A stretch of 64,000 nucleotides of DNA from Williamsia herbipolensis (GTDB lineage Bacteria > Actinomycetota > Actinomycetes > Mycobacteriales > Mycobacteriaceae): assembly GCF_000964005.1 (NCBI RefSeq), contig NZ_JXYP01000011.1, positions 1 through 64,000 of the forward strand, read 5' to 3'. The translations under genes were made by a program, and so were the position numbers. Positions 10,979 through 19,884 of this stretch are shown here, piece by piece (within the stretch, counting starts at the first letter, position 1; each line of letters begins with the position of its first letter). The notes under the pieces are model-generated. The model did not search any database. It had not been told where the DNA came from and worked only from the letters and a program-made list of their open reading frames with translations.

Positions 10979-11605
10979 ATGCGCGTGCGACCGCTGACGA
11001 TCGCCGGGTCGTGGGAACTGACGCCGGTGCAGCACGGTGACCCGCGCGGGGTGTTCCTCGAGGCGTTCAAGGCGCCCGTCCTCGCCGAGCTGATCGGCCA
11101 CGATTTCACCCTCGCGCAGGTCAACATCTCGGTGTCGGCGGCCGGGGTGCTGCGCGGCATCCACTACGCCGACACCCCGCCCGGGCAGGCCAAGTACGTC
11201 ACGTGTCCCCGGGGCGCGATCCTCGACGTCGTGGTCGACATCCGTGAGGGGTCGCCCACGTTCGGTCAGTGGGACAGCGTCGTCCTCGACGACGTCGACC
11301 GACGCGCGATCTATCTCTCGGAGGGGCTCGGGCACGCGTTCTGCTCCCTCGAGGACGACTCGACGGTCTCGTACTTCTGCTCGACCGGCTACAACCCGGG
11401 CGGCGAACACGGCATCCACCCACTCGACCCCGATGTCGGGATCGACTGGCCCGCGGTGGGTCGCGACGGTGCGCCGCTGGAGTACTCGCTGTCGGACAAG
11501 GACACCGCCGCGCCGACGTTGGCCCGGGCCCGCGCCGATGGTGCGTTGCCCCGCCTCGACGACGTCGAGAGGTACCTGCGCGGTCTCGCCGCCCGCGACG
11601 CCTGA
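10979..11605 (+). CDS. rmlC: dTDP-4-dehydrorhamnose 3,5-epimerase
   Basis: RmlC epimerises dTDP-4-keto-6-deoxyglucose at C3 and C5. The 208-residue protein has the family landmarks DPRGVFLEAF, QVNISVSAAGVLRGIHYAD with the catalytic His, KYVTCPRGAILDVVVDIREGSPTFG, and YLSEGLGHAFCSLEDDSTVSY. It follows rmlA with one intervening base. The last enzyme of the pathway, the reductase RmlD, is not in this window, so it must be encoded elsewhere if the pathway makes rhamnose. Confidence 0.95.
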   Translation: MRVRPLTIAGSWELTPVQHGDPRGVFLEAFKAPVLAELIGHDFTLAQVNISVSAAGVLRGIHYADTPPGQAKYVTCPRGAILDVVVDIREGSPTFGQWDSVVLDDVDRRAIYLSEGLGHAFCSLEDDSTVSYFCSTGYNPGGEHGIHPLDPDVGIDWPAVGRDGAPLEYSLSDKDTAAPTLARARADGALPRLDDVERYLRGLAARDA

Positions 11606-11621
11606 CCCGCGCCGCGCGTGG

Positions 11622-12047
11622 TCAGCCGGCCTGACCGTAGAGGTGATCGGCGTGCAGGCGCAGGACCAGTCGACGGTCGGCGACCATGGCGCGCCGGTAG
11701 TCGTCCCAGTCGGGGTGCTCGCCGCCGATCGCGCGGTACAACTCGACGAGTTCTTCGGTCGCGTCGTCGTCGGGGGCCTGCGCCACGGCACTGAGCTCGG
11801 CGGGCCCGTCGGCCACGGCGTACGACCACCCGTCGGGGCTGCTCACGTGCAGCGCCGCCCGCGGGTCGCGCCGCAGGTTCGCGGTCTTGGCGCGGCCGTC
11901 GGTGATCGAGACCCGCAGGATCTCGGTGCGGGCATCGAAGGCGTAGTTGACCGTCGACAGCTGCGGACGGCCGTCGCGGCGGATCGTCGCGAGCACGCCC
12001 TGGTCGTGGGAGCGGATCAGATCGATGAGTGCAGATCGCGATGCCAT
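11622..12047 (-). CDS. PPOX-class (probably F420-dependent) flavin/deazaflavin-binding protein
   Basis: This 141-residue split-barrel protein belongs to the pyridoxamine-5'-phosphate oxidase-like superfamily. It contains GVLATIRRDGRPQLSTVNYAFDA and LRVSITDGRAKTANLRRDPRAALHVSS, the pattern of the actinobacterial F420-binding group (Rv1155/Rv2074-like). Such proteins reduce or bind deazaflavin-linked substrates such as biliverdin or quinones; which one applies here is unknown. The ATG at 12047 is preceded by CATAGT six bases upstream and no ribosome site, consistent with a leaderless transcript. It converges on rmlC. Confidence 0.82.
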   Translation of the reverse strand: MASRSALIDLIRSHDQGVLATIRRDGRPQLSTVNYAFDARTEILRVSITDGRAKTANLRRDPRAALHVSSPDGWSYAVADGPAELSAVAQAPDDDATEELVELYRAIGGEHPDWDDYRRAMVADRRLVLRLHADHLYGQAG

Positions 12048-12103
12048 GGGTGGACTATGACGGCCGCGGGTCCCGGCGACAACCCCCTCGAGGGCGACGT
12101 CGC

Positions 12104-12109
12104 TAGGGT
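12104..12109 (+). promoter_or_regulatory. -10 box of a leaderless promoter (DUF5709 gene)
   Basis: TAGGGT lies 6 bases before the ATG at 12116. The intervening GGAGAG could alternatively act as a very close ribosome site. Confidence 0.4.
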
Positions 12110-12115
12110 GGAGAG

Positions 12116-12616
12116 ATGAGTGACGACGTCGAGAGCATCTCCGAGGGTTCGGACAACGAGTACAGCTACGATTCCGACGACCAGCTGCAGCCCGAGGACA
12201 CCCTCGTGGACCGCGGTGTCGACGACATCCTCGACGAGGGCATCTCCCCGCCGGAGAAGCCGAGCAAGGCAATGCGTTACGGGGTCACCGCGGAGGATCA
12301 GCGTGAGGGCGAGTCCCTCGAGGAGCACCTCGCCGAAGAAGTCCCCGATCCCGCCGCCGAGGTGACCTTCCACGAGGACAGCGCCCCCGAGCCCGCGGTT
12401 CCCGCCGACGAGGACCTCAGTGACGCCGTCGACGAGATCGACGAATTCGACAACGAGGTCGGCGACGACCGCGCAGGCCGACTCGTCTCGCCCGACGAGG
12501 GCGTCAACCCGCACACCACCCACCAGGCCGTCGGCTCCGACGCCGGCATCGACGGCGCCGGGGCATCGGCCGAGGAGGCCGCCGTGCACACCGTCCCCGA
12601 GGGTCAGATCCCCTGA
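12116..12616 (+). CDS. DUF5709 family acidic protein
   Basis: This 166-residue, strongly acidic protein has no membrane segment and no cysteine. The N-terminal sequence YSYDSDDQLQPEDTLVDRGVDDILDEGISPPEKPSKAMRYG is the signature of DUF5709, an actinobacterial family without known function. The high Asp/Glu content and low complexity suggest an intrinsically disordered protein. It ends one base before the stop of the convergent aminopeptidase gene. No functional link to its neighbours can be shown. Confidence 0.8.
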   Translation: MSDDVESISEGSDNEYSYDSDDQLQPEDTLVDRGVDDILDEGISPPEKPSKAMRYGVTAEDQREGESLEEHLAEEVPDPAAEVTFHEDSAPEPAVPADEDLSDAVDEIDEFDNEVGDDRAGRLVSPDEGVNPHTTHQAVGSDAGIDGAGASAEEAAVHTVPEGQIP

Positions 12617-12617
12617 G

Positions 12618-13973
12618 TCAGCGCTGTTCGGGGAAGGCGGGCAACGCCTTCTGCCGCAGCCACTTCTGCCACAGCGGCGTGAGCGGGGTGTCGCTGTGGC
12701 GGGCGGCGAGGGCCGTGAAGTCGTCGGTGCTCACCGAGCTGTAGCGGTACTCGCGCGTCCACTCCTTGAGCAGGGCGAAGAACGCGTCGTCGCCCACCGT
12801 GGCGCGCAGCGCGTGCAGGGTGAGTGCGCCTCGTTTGTAGACGCGGTCGTCGAACATCTTCTCGGGGCCGGGATCGCCGATCACGATGTCCTTGCGCGAC
12901 GTCGCGAGCTGCCGATGATGCCGGCGGGCCAGGTTGTCGGCGGTGTCGTCCCCGGCGTACTCGGCCCACAGCCACTCGCTGTAGCAGGCGAACCCCTCGT
13001 GCAACCAGATGTCCTGCCATCGGGCCAGGGTCAGCGAATTGCCGAACCACTGGTGGGCGAGTTCGTGGGCGACGAGGCGTTCCGACCCGCCGTTGCCGTC
13101 GCAGTGGTTCGCGCCGAATGTCGACATCCCCTGGGCCTCGATCGGGATCTCGAGGTTGTCGTCGGTGACCACCACGGTGTACCCGGGGAACGGATACGGC
13201 CCGAACATGTCGCAGAACGCCGTCATCATCTGTTCCTGGCGCGCGAAGTCGGATTCGAAGCCGCTGCGCAGCCGCTCGGGCAGCACCGCGTGGATCTTCA
13301 CCGGTTTGGTCGCCAGGGTCTTCCGCACGTACGGCCCGATGGAGATGGTCGCGAGGTAGGTCGCCATCGGTTCCACCTGCTCGTAGACCCACGTCGTCAT
13401 CGCGGCCTTGTTGCGCTTGCGCTGCAGGGTCCCGTTCGCGATCGCGTGGTACGGCGACTCGGTGGTGATGGCGATCCGATACGAGGCCTTCGACGACGGA
13501 TGGTCGTCGCACGGGAACCACGACGCCGCGCCGTTGGGCTGGTTGGCACACAGTGCACCCTCGGTGAGTTCCTCGAAACCGACCTCGCCCCACGGCCCAC
13601 GGATCGGCTTGGGTGAGCCCGAGTACTTGATCACCACGGTCATCGACGCGCCCGGCGGCGCCGGCGTCGCCGGGGTGATCGACAGTTTGTTGGACCGCTG
13701 GCTGTAGCGCGACGCCCGCTTGCCGTTCACCGAGACCCGCGACACCGACAGTGACGTCGCGAGGTCGAGCGAGAAGCGTCCGAGGTGGTTGATGGCGGTC
13801 GCGGTGATCGTGGCGGTGCCGGTCAGGCGGTTGCTGGCCACCTTGTACTCGAGCTCGAGGTCGTACCGACTGACCCGGTATCCGAGGTTGCCGTTCTTGG
13901 GCAGGTAGGGATCGATCCCGTCGGTGGGGTCACCGAGTAACGGACCCCCACCCGAAGAACTGCTGTCCGGCAC
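12618..13973 (-). CDS. M1 family metallo-aminopeptidase
   Basis: This 451-residue zinc peptidase has the gluzincin signature HELAHQW at residues 303-309 with the third zinc ligand in LHEGFA (Glu326; HExxH-x18-E). The usual GAMEN exopeptidase loop is replaced by EAQGMSTFG, an uncommon variant. There is no signal peptide, so it is cytosolic. The GTG at 13973 has a GGAGG site four bases upstream and is preferred over the GTG at 14018. It is 560 bases from the Pls-type synthetase gene and on the same strand. M1-type enzymes near such synthetases are candidates for degrading the poly-amino-acid product, which is an inference. Confidence 0.88.
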   Translation of the reverse strand: MPDSSSSGGGPLLGDPTDGIDPYLPKNGNLGYRVSRYDLELEYKVASNRLTGTATITATAINHLGRFSLDLATSLSVSRVSVNGKRASRYSQRSNKLSITPATPAPPGASMTVVIKYSGSPKPIRGPWGEVGFEELTEGALCANQPNGAASWFPCDDHPSSKASYRIAITTESPYHAIANGTLQRKRNKAAMTTWVYEQVEPMATYLATISIGPYVRKTLATKPVKIHAVLPERLRSGFESDFARQEQMMTAFCDMFGPYPFPGYTVVVTDDNLEIPIEAQGMSTFGANHCDGNGGSERLVAHELAHQWFGNSLTLARWQDIWLHEGFACYSEWLWAEYAGDDTADNLARRHHRQLATSRKDIVIGDPGPEKMFDDRVYKRGALTLHALRATVGDDAFFALLKEWTREYRYSSVSTDDFTALAARHSDTPLTPLWQKWLRQKALPAFPEQR

Positions 13974-14110
13974 CAAACCTCCACTCGCACATGTGTGTCG
14001 TGCGCCCCCGGCGCCCACGATCGTGAAATGAGGTTACCCGGCCACCTGTGGGGTCCGCTCCGGTAGCGTTCGCCCCGGAGCCGGCGAATCGGACATCAGG
14101 AGGAACGGTC

Positions 14111-14530
14111 ATGGGCGCATCGAGAAGTCTCACATCGCTGATCGCACGGGTGATCCTGGGCATCATCTTCATCATGCACGGCTGGCAGAAGCTGCACACC
14201 AACGGAATCGCCGCCACGCAAAAGGGATTCGCGGCCATGGACGCGCCGTTCCCCGAGTTCAGTGCCCACTACGCGACCTGGGTCGAGTTCGTCGGCGGCA
14301 TCCTGCTGATCCTGGGCGTCCTCGTGCCGCTGGTGTCGATCCTGCTCATCATCGACATGATCGGCGCGATCTTCGTCGCCCACGTCGACAAGGGGTTCTG
14401 GAACTACGACGGCGGATACGAGTTCCCGCTGGCCCTGATCGCGGCGCTCATCGCCGTCGGTCTGGTCAACACCGGCAGGACAGGTGTCGACGGATACGTC
14501 ATGAGCCGTCGGGGCCGCGCCAACACCTGA
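14111..14530 (+). CDS. DoxX family membrane protein
   Basis: This 139-residue protein has four transmembrane segments and the DoxX features ARVILGIIFIMHGWQKL near the N-terminus and GGILLILGVLVPLVSILLIIDMIGAIF in the centre. DoxX proteins are linked to quinone-dependent or thiosulfate-related redox functions and to the mycobacterial membrane oxidoreductase complex with SodA and SseA; the specific role is unknown here. The ATG at 14111 is chosen over an upstream in-frame ATG at 14048 because an AGGAGG ribosome site lies just before it. It converges on the synthetase gene with a 3-base gap. Confidence 0.85.
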   Translation: MGASRSLTSLIARVILGIIFIMHGWQKLHTNGIAATQKGFAAMDAPFPEFSAHYATWVEFVGGILLILGVLVPLVSILLIIDMIGAIFVAHVDKGFWNYDGGYEFPLALIAALIAVGLVNTGRTGVDGYVMSRRGRANT

Positions 14531-14533
14531 TCG

Positions 14534-17500
14534 TCATGCCTTCTCGCTCCAGGGCGCGATGGGGTTGCCCTGCCAGCGGGTGAAGTCGGGGACCACGTCG
14601 CCGCGCATCACCAGCGACGCGGGGCCGACGGTCGCCGCGTCGCCGAGGCCGGCCGCCGGTAGCGCGACGCAGTGCGGTCCGAGCGTGGCACCGTTGCCGA
14701 GGGTCACGCGGTCCATGGCCATCACGCGATCGTGGAACAGGTGGGTCTGCACCACGCAGCCGCGTTGGATGGTGGCGCCGTCGCCGAGGGTCACCAGATC
14801 GGCCTCGGGAAGCCAATAGGTCTCGCACCACACGCCGCGACCGATCTTCGCGCCGAGCAGCCGCAGCCACACGTTGAGGATCGGGGTGCCGGTGGCGGCG
14901 TTGGCGAACCACGGGGCCGCGACAGTCTCGACGAACGCGTCCGACAGCTCGTTGCGCCACACGAAGGAACTCCACAGTGGGTGTTCGCCCACCGCGATCC
15001 GGCCCACCACCAGCCACTTCGCGGCGGCCGCGATACAGCATGCGGCGGCGCCGGCGACCAGCAGCATCAGGCCGCTGACCAGGCCGGCGAGCCAGAAGTT
15101 CGATTGCGAGGCGATGTACTGCAGGCCGATGAGGACGAACAGTCCGAGGCCGAAGGAGATCATCACCGGGATCAACCGCATCGTCTCGACGATCGCGCGC
15201 GCGATCTTGAGCTTCCGCGGTGGGTCGAAGGTGCGGCTGGTGTCGGTCTGGGCGACGGCGCGCCGCAGACGCACCGGCGGGCTACCCAGCCAGCTCGATC
15301 CCGACTTCGCCTTGTCCGGCGTCGCCGACAGCACCGCGACGAGGCTGTTCTTCGGGACCTTGCGTCCCGGACCGGTCATGCCCGAGTTGCCGAGGAAGGC
15401 GCGCTTCCCGATCTTCGCCTCGTCGATGTGCATCCAGCCGCCACCGAGTTCGTAGCTGGCCACCATGGTGTCGTCGGCGAGGAAGGCCCCGTCGCCGACC
15501 GAGGTGAACTTGGGGATCACGAGGGCGGTGCTGATCTCGGTGCCCGTCCCGATGTCGGCGCCGAGCAACCGGAACCACGCGGGTGTCAGCAGGCTCGCGT
15601 AGAGCGGGAACAGGTAGGTCCGCGCGGAGTCCATCAACCGTTCGGTGGCCCACACCTGCCAGCCGACCCGCGAGCGCACCGGGTGGTACCCGACGGACAT
15701 GCCGATGGACAGCAGGCGCACACCGATCGCGGTGATCGCCGCGAACACGAGCAGGCTCACGACGGTGGCCGCGGGAAGCAACGCCAGCGATCGCAGGGCC
15801 ACGTCGCGCAGACGGTCGGCGCGCGCCGCCCAGGTGCCGATCACCGCCAGGCCCGCGGCCAGGGCGATCAGCGGGATGCCCGCCAACAGGATGGAGCTGA
15901 TGCCGTACACCGGCACCCACCAGCTGGCGCGCGGCGGTCGTTCCGCCGGCCACGGGGTGGTGGCCTTACCGGTCTTCACCGCGGGCGATCCGGCCCAGTG
16001 CTGACGCGCCTTCACCTTGCCGAGCACCGCCGATCCCGGCGCGACGACGGCGTCGCGGCCGATGCGGGTGCCGGGCAGGAGCGTCGAGCGGCTGCCGACG
16101 GTGGCGCGCTCGGCGATCTCGATGTCGCCGATGTGGACCACGTCGCCGTCGATCCACCAGCCGGCCAGGTCGACCTCGGGTTCCACCGAGCAGCCCTCGC
16201 CGAGCGAGATCATCCCGGTCACCGGGGGAAGTGAGTGCAGATCGACACCGGAGGCGATGTCGGCGCCCAGCGCCCGGGCGAAGTAGATCATCCACGGTGC
16301 GCCGGCCAGGTTCGATGCGCCGCTGGCCTCGGTGAGGCGTTCGGCGACCCAGAGCCGCAGGTGCACCGATCCGCCGCGCGGGTAGGTTCCCGGCGTCACC
16401 CCCGCGAGCAGCAGCCGACAGCCGACGGTGGCGATCACCATGCGGCCCAACGGGGTGATGAACACTATGAACGCGGCGAGCAGCACCCACCAGTTCACCG
16501 AGATGAGCCACGGCACGTCGGTGAACTCGGCGGCGACGTTGTTCGCGACCCCGAGCCACGTCGCCCACTGCAGACCGGTGAGGGTCGTCAGCGGGATCGA
16601 CAGCAGGATCTGCGCGATGCCGGTGATGCGCGGTGTCGGGCGCACCTCGCGGGGCTCGGCGACGATGCCGGGGTTGAGGTCGTCGAGCATCCCGGCGAGT
16701 GACCCCAACCGTGGGTGGTCGTAGAGATCGGCGACGGTCACCTCGGGGTAGCGCTCGCGCAGCGCTGTCACCAGCTGCGCGGCGGCGAGGGAACTGCCGC
16801 CCTCGCTGAAGAAGTCCGCCTTCTCGTCGACGATGGCCACGCCGAGCACCGCGGTCCACAGGTCGGCGACCCACTGCGCGGTCGGGCCGAGGTCGGCGCG
16901 GTCGGCGTCGCCGGTCGTGCCGGGGAGCGGCCAGGGCAGCGCGTTGCGGTCGACCTTGCCCGAGGTGCGGGTGGGCAGTTCGTCGACGAGCGCGAGCCGG
17001 GGGACCATCGCCGCGGGGAGTTGTTCGGCGAGGATCTCGTGCGCCCGCGTCACATCGAAAGTGGGATCGGTCGAGGCGAGGTAGCCGACGAGCACCGAGT
17101 TGCCGGCGGCGGTCTTGCGGACCGCTGCCGCCGCGCCGCCGACACCCGGAAGGTTCTGCAGCGCGGTGTCGATCTCGCCGAGTTCGATGCGGCGCCCGCC
17201 GACCTTCACCTGGTCGTCGGCGCGGCCGGCGAAGATCAGCCCCTCGGCCTCCAGACGGACCAGATCGCCGCTGCGGTAGGCGCGGTCCCAGCCGAGAGTG
17301 GGCATGGCCGAGTACTTCTCGGCGTCCTTGGCCGGATCGAGATAGCGGGCCAGCCCCACACCGCCGATGACGAGTTCGCCGGTCTCGCCCTCGGCGACCG
17401 GGTTGCCGGTGGCGTCGACGACCGCGAGATCCCATCCGCACAGGGGGAGTCCGATGCGGACCGGTCCCTGGCCGGTCAGCGGTGCGGCACATGCGACGAC

Positions 17501-18415
17501 GGTGGCCTCGGTGGGGCCGTAGGTGTTCCACACCTCGCGGCCCGGGACGGCCAGGCGCTCACCGAGTTCCGGTGGGCACGCCTCGCCACCGAAGATCAGC
17601 AGTCGGACCGCCTCGAGCGCCTCGGCGGGCCACAGGGCGGCCAGCGTGGGGACCGTGGAGACCACGGTGATGTCGCGGGCGACCAACCACGGACCGAGAT
17701 CCATGCCGCTGCGCACCAGGGCTCGGGGCGCCGGGACGAGGCAGCCGCCGTGGCGCCACGCGAGCCACATCTCCTCACACGAGGCGTCGAACGCGACCGA
17801 CAGCCCCGCCAGCACGCGATCCCCCGGACCGATCGGGTCGTCGACGAGGAACATGTCGGCCTCGGCGTCGACGAACGCGGCGGCGTTGCGGTGGGTGACC
17901 GCGACACCCTTCGGGGTGCCGGTCGACCCCGAGGTGAAGATGATCCAGGCGTCGTCGTCGGGTGTCGGGGCCATCGACGACGCCGACGCCGGCACCTCGA
18001 CGGTGTCGCGGTTGCGCACCGACGCGGTGCGGTGCAGTCCCGACTTGTCGATGACCGCGGCGACCTGGGCCTCGCCGAACACGAGCTGAGCGCGCTCATC
18101 GGGGTCGTCGACATCGACCGGGACGTAGGCGGCGCCGGCGGCGAGCGTCGACAGTATCGCGAGGTAGAGCTCGCGGGAGCCCGACGGCATCCGGATGCCG
18201 ACCCGATCGCCGCGCCCGATGTTCTGCTGCGCCATCCACCGGGCACCGTCGTCGACCGCCTCGATCAGTTCGGCGTAGCCCAGCGACACCTCGCCGTCGT
18301 CGATGGCGGGTGCGTCCGGGTGGCGACGAGCGGTCTCGGTGAGGATGTCGATCAGCGTGCGGGCGTCGCCGGCCTGCGACGACAACAGGTACTGCGGCGG
18401 GATCGGGTGGGTCAC
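14534..18415 (-). CDS. pls: Pls/PosA-type non-ribosomal peptide synthetase (epsilon-poly-lysine synthetase architecture)
   Basis: This 1293-residue enzyme activates an amino acid and polymerises it at the membrane. The adenylation domain (about residues 20-490) shows IIFTSGSTGTPKGVAVTH, NTYGPTEATV, YRSGDLVR, GRADDQVKVGGRRIELGEI and TSGKVDRNAL. A carrier domain follows, with the phosphopantetheine serine in DFFSEGGSSLAAAQL. Then come three repeats of two membrane spans plus a left-handed beta-helix-like tandem C domain, ending at GNPIAPW. This A-T-(TM2-C)x3 order and length match epsilon-poly-L-lysine synthetase of Streptomyces; the monomer here is not determined. The GTG start has AGGA upstream. 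The regiochemistry and chain length cannot be read from sequence. Confidence 0.9.
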   Translation of the reverse strand: MTHPIPPQYLLSSQAGDARTLIDILTETARRHPDAPAIDDGEVSLGYAELIEAVDDGARWMAQQNIGRGDRVGIRMPSGSRELYLAILSTLAAGAAYVPVDVDDPDERAQLVFGEAQVAAVIDKSGLHRTASVRNRDTVEVPASASSMAPTPDDDAWIIFTSGSTGTPKGVAVTHRNAAAFVDAEADMFLVDDPIGPGDRVLAGLSVAFDASCEEMWLAWRHGGCLVPAPRALVRSGMDLGPWLVARDITVVSTVPTLAALWPAEALEAVRLLIFGGEACPPELGERLAVPGREVWNTYGPTEATVVACAAPLTGQGPVRIGLPLCGWDLAVVDATGNPVAEGETGELVIGGVGLARYLDPAKDAEKYSAMPTLGWDRAYRSGDLVRLEAEGLIFAGRADDQVKVGGRRIELGEIDTALQNLPGVGGAAAAVRKTAAGNSVLVGYLASTDPTFDVTRAHEILAEQLPAAMVPRLALVDELPTRTSGKVDRNALPWPLPGTTGDADRADLGPTAQWVADLWTAVLGVAIVDEKADFFSEGGSSLAAAQLVTALRERYPEVTVADLYDHPRLGSLAGMLDDLNPGIVAEPREVRPTPRITGIAQILLSIPLTTLTGLQWATWLGVANNVAAEFTDVPWLISVNWWVLLAAFIVFITPLGRMVIATVGCRLLLAGVTPGTYPRGGSVHLRLWVAERLTEASGASNLAGAPWMIYFARALGADIASGVDLHSLPPVTGMISLGEGCSVEPEVDLAGWWIDGDVVHIGDIEIAERATVGSRSTLLPGTRIGRDAVVAPGSAVLGKVKARQHWAGSPAVKTGKATTPWPAERPPRASWWVPVYGISSILLAGIPLIALAAGLAVIGTWAARADRLRDVALRSLALLPAATVVSLLVFAAITAIGVRLLSIGMSVGYHPVRSRVGWQVWATERLMDSARTYLFPLYASLLTPAWFRLLGADIGTGTEISTALVIPKFTSVGDGAFLADDTMVASYELGGGWMHIDEAKIGKRAFLGNSGMTGPGRKVPKNSLVAVLSATPDKAKSGSSWLGSPPVRLRRAVAQTDTSRTFDPPRKLKIARAIVETMRLIPVMISFGLGLFVLIGLQYIASQSNFWLAGLVSGLMLLVAGAAACCIAAAAKWLVVGRIAVGEHPLWSSFVWRNELSDAFVETVAAPWFANAATGTPILNVWLRLLGAKIGRGVWCETYWLPEADLVTLGDGATIQRGCVVQTHLFHDRVMAMDRVTLGNGATLGPHCVALPAAGLGDAATVGPASLVMRGDVVPDFTRWQGNPIAPWSEKA

Positions 18416-18707
18416 CGACGTCCTTTCCGGCTGTGGTCACGGCCCTGTCGGGCGATGACAGTCTGGCAGCCCCCGACCGGAGAGATGCGGTGAGGTCGGC
18501 CACGCCGACGGCCGTGTCGGCGGGGAACTTCGAGCGCGATCAGACGACGACCTCGGACGGTGGGTGTTACGTTCGGTCACAGAGACAAGCGTCACGCAAT
18601 CCGACGTCACCGTTCGTTCATCGAGCGTCTGCGTCCCGTTCGACTGCATGCGTTCCGACAAGAAGGGGCGGTCACGTGCGTGTCGAGACCCACCGGAGGA
18701 GGCCCCC

Positions 18708-19691
18708 GTGCCGGTGATCACCCACACCCGCCCCAGCCGCGGATCCAAGCCGATCTGGGTGGGCTCCCGTCTCGTCCTCAAGCCACTCCTGCGGCTGTGG
18801 CCGGTGACCCCCTCGGGGTTGCGGCTGCTCTACCTCATCGACCGTGCCGCGGCCCGCGGCCCCAAGCCGCGCGGCGTGGTGAGTGAGCAGATGGAACTCG
18901 CCGGCCGCCCGGTCGAGATGTCGGTGCCCGCGGGACCGAGTCGCCGCGACAGCGACACCGCCCTGCTCTATCTGCACGGCGGCGCGTTCATCACCTGCGG
19001 CCTCGCGACCCATCGTGTGGTCGCCGGCCGCATGGCCCGCGTCACCGGTCTCCCGGTGTTCTCCCTCGCCTACCGCCAACTGCCCGAGGCCGGTGTGGGG
19101 ACGTCGGTGCACGACGCCTACTACGCCTACCGCGAGCTGCTCCTCGAGCGCGGATACCGCCACGTGGTGGTCGCGGGCGACTCCGCCGGGGGATTCCTGG
19201 CCGCGAAGATCGGCGAGTACGCCCACCGCGATGGGCTGTCCATGCCCGCGGCCTACGTGGGGTTCTCGCCGCTGCTCGATCTCGACCTCGCGAACAATCC
19301 CGATCGCAGCAGCCGCAGCGACGCCTACCTCCCGATGTCGAAGATGGCCGAGCTGACCCCGATGTTCGACCAGGGTCCGATCGGGCTCGACGGTGTCCGC
19401 CGCATCGCGGCTCTCTCGCCCCGGTCGATCCCGCCGCTGCTCATCACGTGCGCGCAGGACGAGATGCTCGAACCCGACATCATCGAACTCGTCGAATCCC
19501 TCGACGCCGCAGGTGCGACGGCGGTCGCCCACAGCTTCTCGTGGCAGGTGCACGCGTTCCCGGCCATCTCGGGCAAGCATCGTGAGGCGCTCGAGGCGAT
19601 CGCGTTGGCCGGCGACTTCGTGCGCGAGGCGCTGCACAGCGCCAAGCAGGGCGACGCCTCGGCCGAGAAGATGCACGGCCAGGCCGGTTAG
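18708..19691 (+). CDS. Alpha/beta-hydrolase, HSL-type esterase/lipase
   Basis: This 327-residue esterase is of the hormone-sensitive-lipase family. It has the oxyanion-hole motif LYLHGGAF, the nucleophile elbow VVAGDSAGG, and a likely acid/base pair in the ITCAQDEMLEP and WQVHAFPAI segments. The GTG at 18708 follows a GGAGGAGG ribosome site; the frame is open further upstream but without one. It is divergent from the Pls-type gene across 292 bases in which I see no clear operator. In mycobacteria such enzymes (Lip family) hydrolyse short acyl esters. A role in processing or releasing the poly-amino-acid is possible but only suggested by position. Confidence 0.87.
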   Translation: MPVITHTRPSRGSKPIWVGSRLVLKPLLRLWPVTPSGLRLLYLIDRAAARGPKPRGVVSEQMELAGRPVEMSVPAGPSRRDSDTALLYLHGGAFITCGLATHRVVAGRMARVTGLPVFSLAYRQLPEAGVGTSVHDAYYAYRELLLERGYRHVVVAGDSAGGFLAAKIGEYAHRDGLSMPAAYVGFSPLLDLDLANNPDRSSRSDAYLPMSKMAELTPMFDQGPIGLDGVRRIAALSPRSIPPLLITCAQDEMLEPDIIELVESLDAAGATAVAHSFSWQVHAFPAISGKHREALEAIALAGDFVREALHSAKQGDASAEKMHGQAG

Positions 19692-19701
19692 CTCCGCTCG
19701 G

Positions 19702-19884
19702 TCAGGTCTGGTGTGGGGCACGCCGTTCGCGGCGGGCCTGGGCTCGGCACTTCGCCGAGCAGTATCGGACGTCGTCCCACTGGCCGCGTGCGGCCCAGCG
19801 CTTGCGGTTGTCGAACGGTCGACCGCAGACCTCACAGGCCTTGCTCTCCCGCCAGTCCGCGGAGTCGCCTCGCTGCCTACCCAT
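19702..19884 (-). CDS. DUF2256-type zinc-ribbon small protein
   Basis: This 60-residue basic protein has four cysteines in the arrangement C17-x2-C20 ... C42-x3-C46, within CEVCGRPFDNRKRW and DVRYCSAKCR, the pattern of the DUF2256 family of small putative zinc ribbons. An upstream in-frame ATG at 19920 would add 12 unrelated residues. The ATG at 19884 is preferred because it starts the conserved basic segment. It overlaps the end of the preceding gene by 8 bases, so expression is probably coupled. The function is unknown; nucleic-acid or protein binding is plausible from the charge and the ribbon. Confidence 0.7.
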   Translation of the reverse strand: MGRQRGDSADWRESKACEVCGRPFDNRKRWAARGQWDDVRYCSAKCRAQARRERRAPHQT

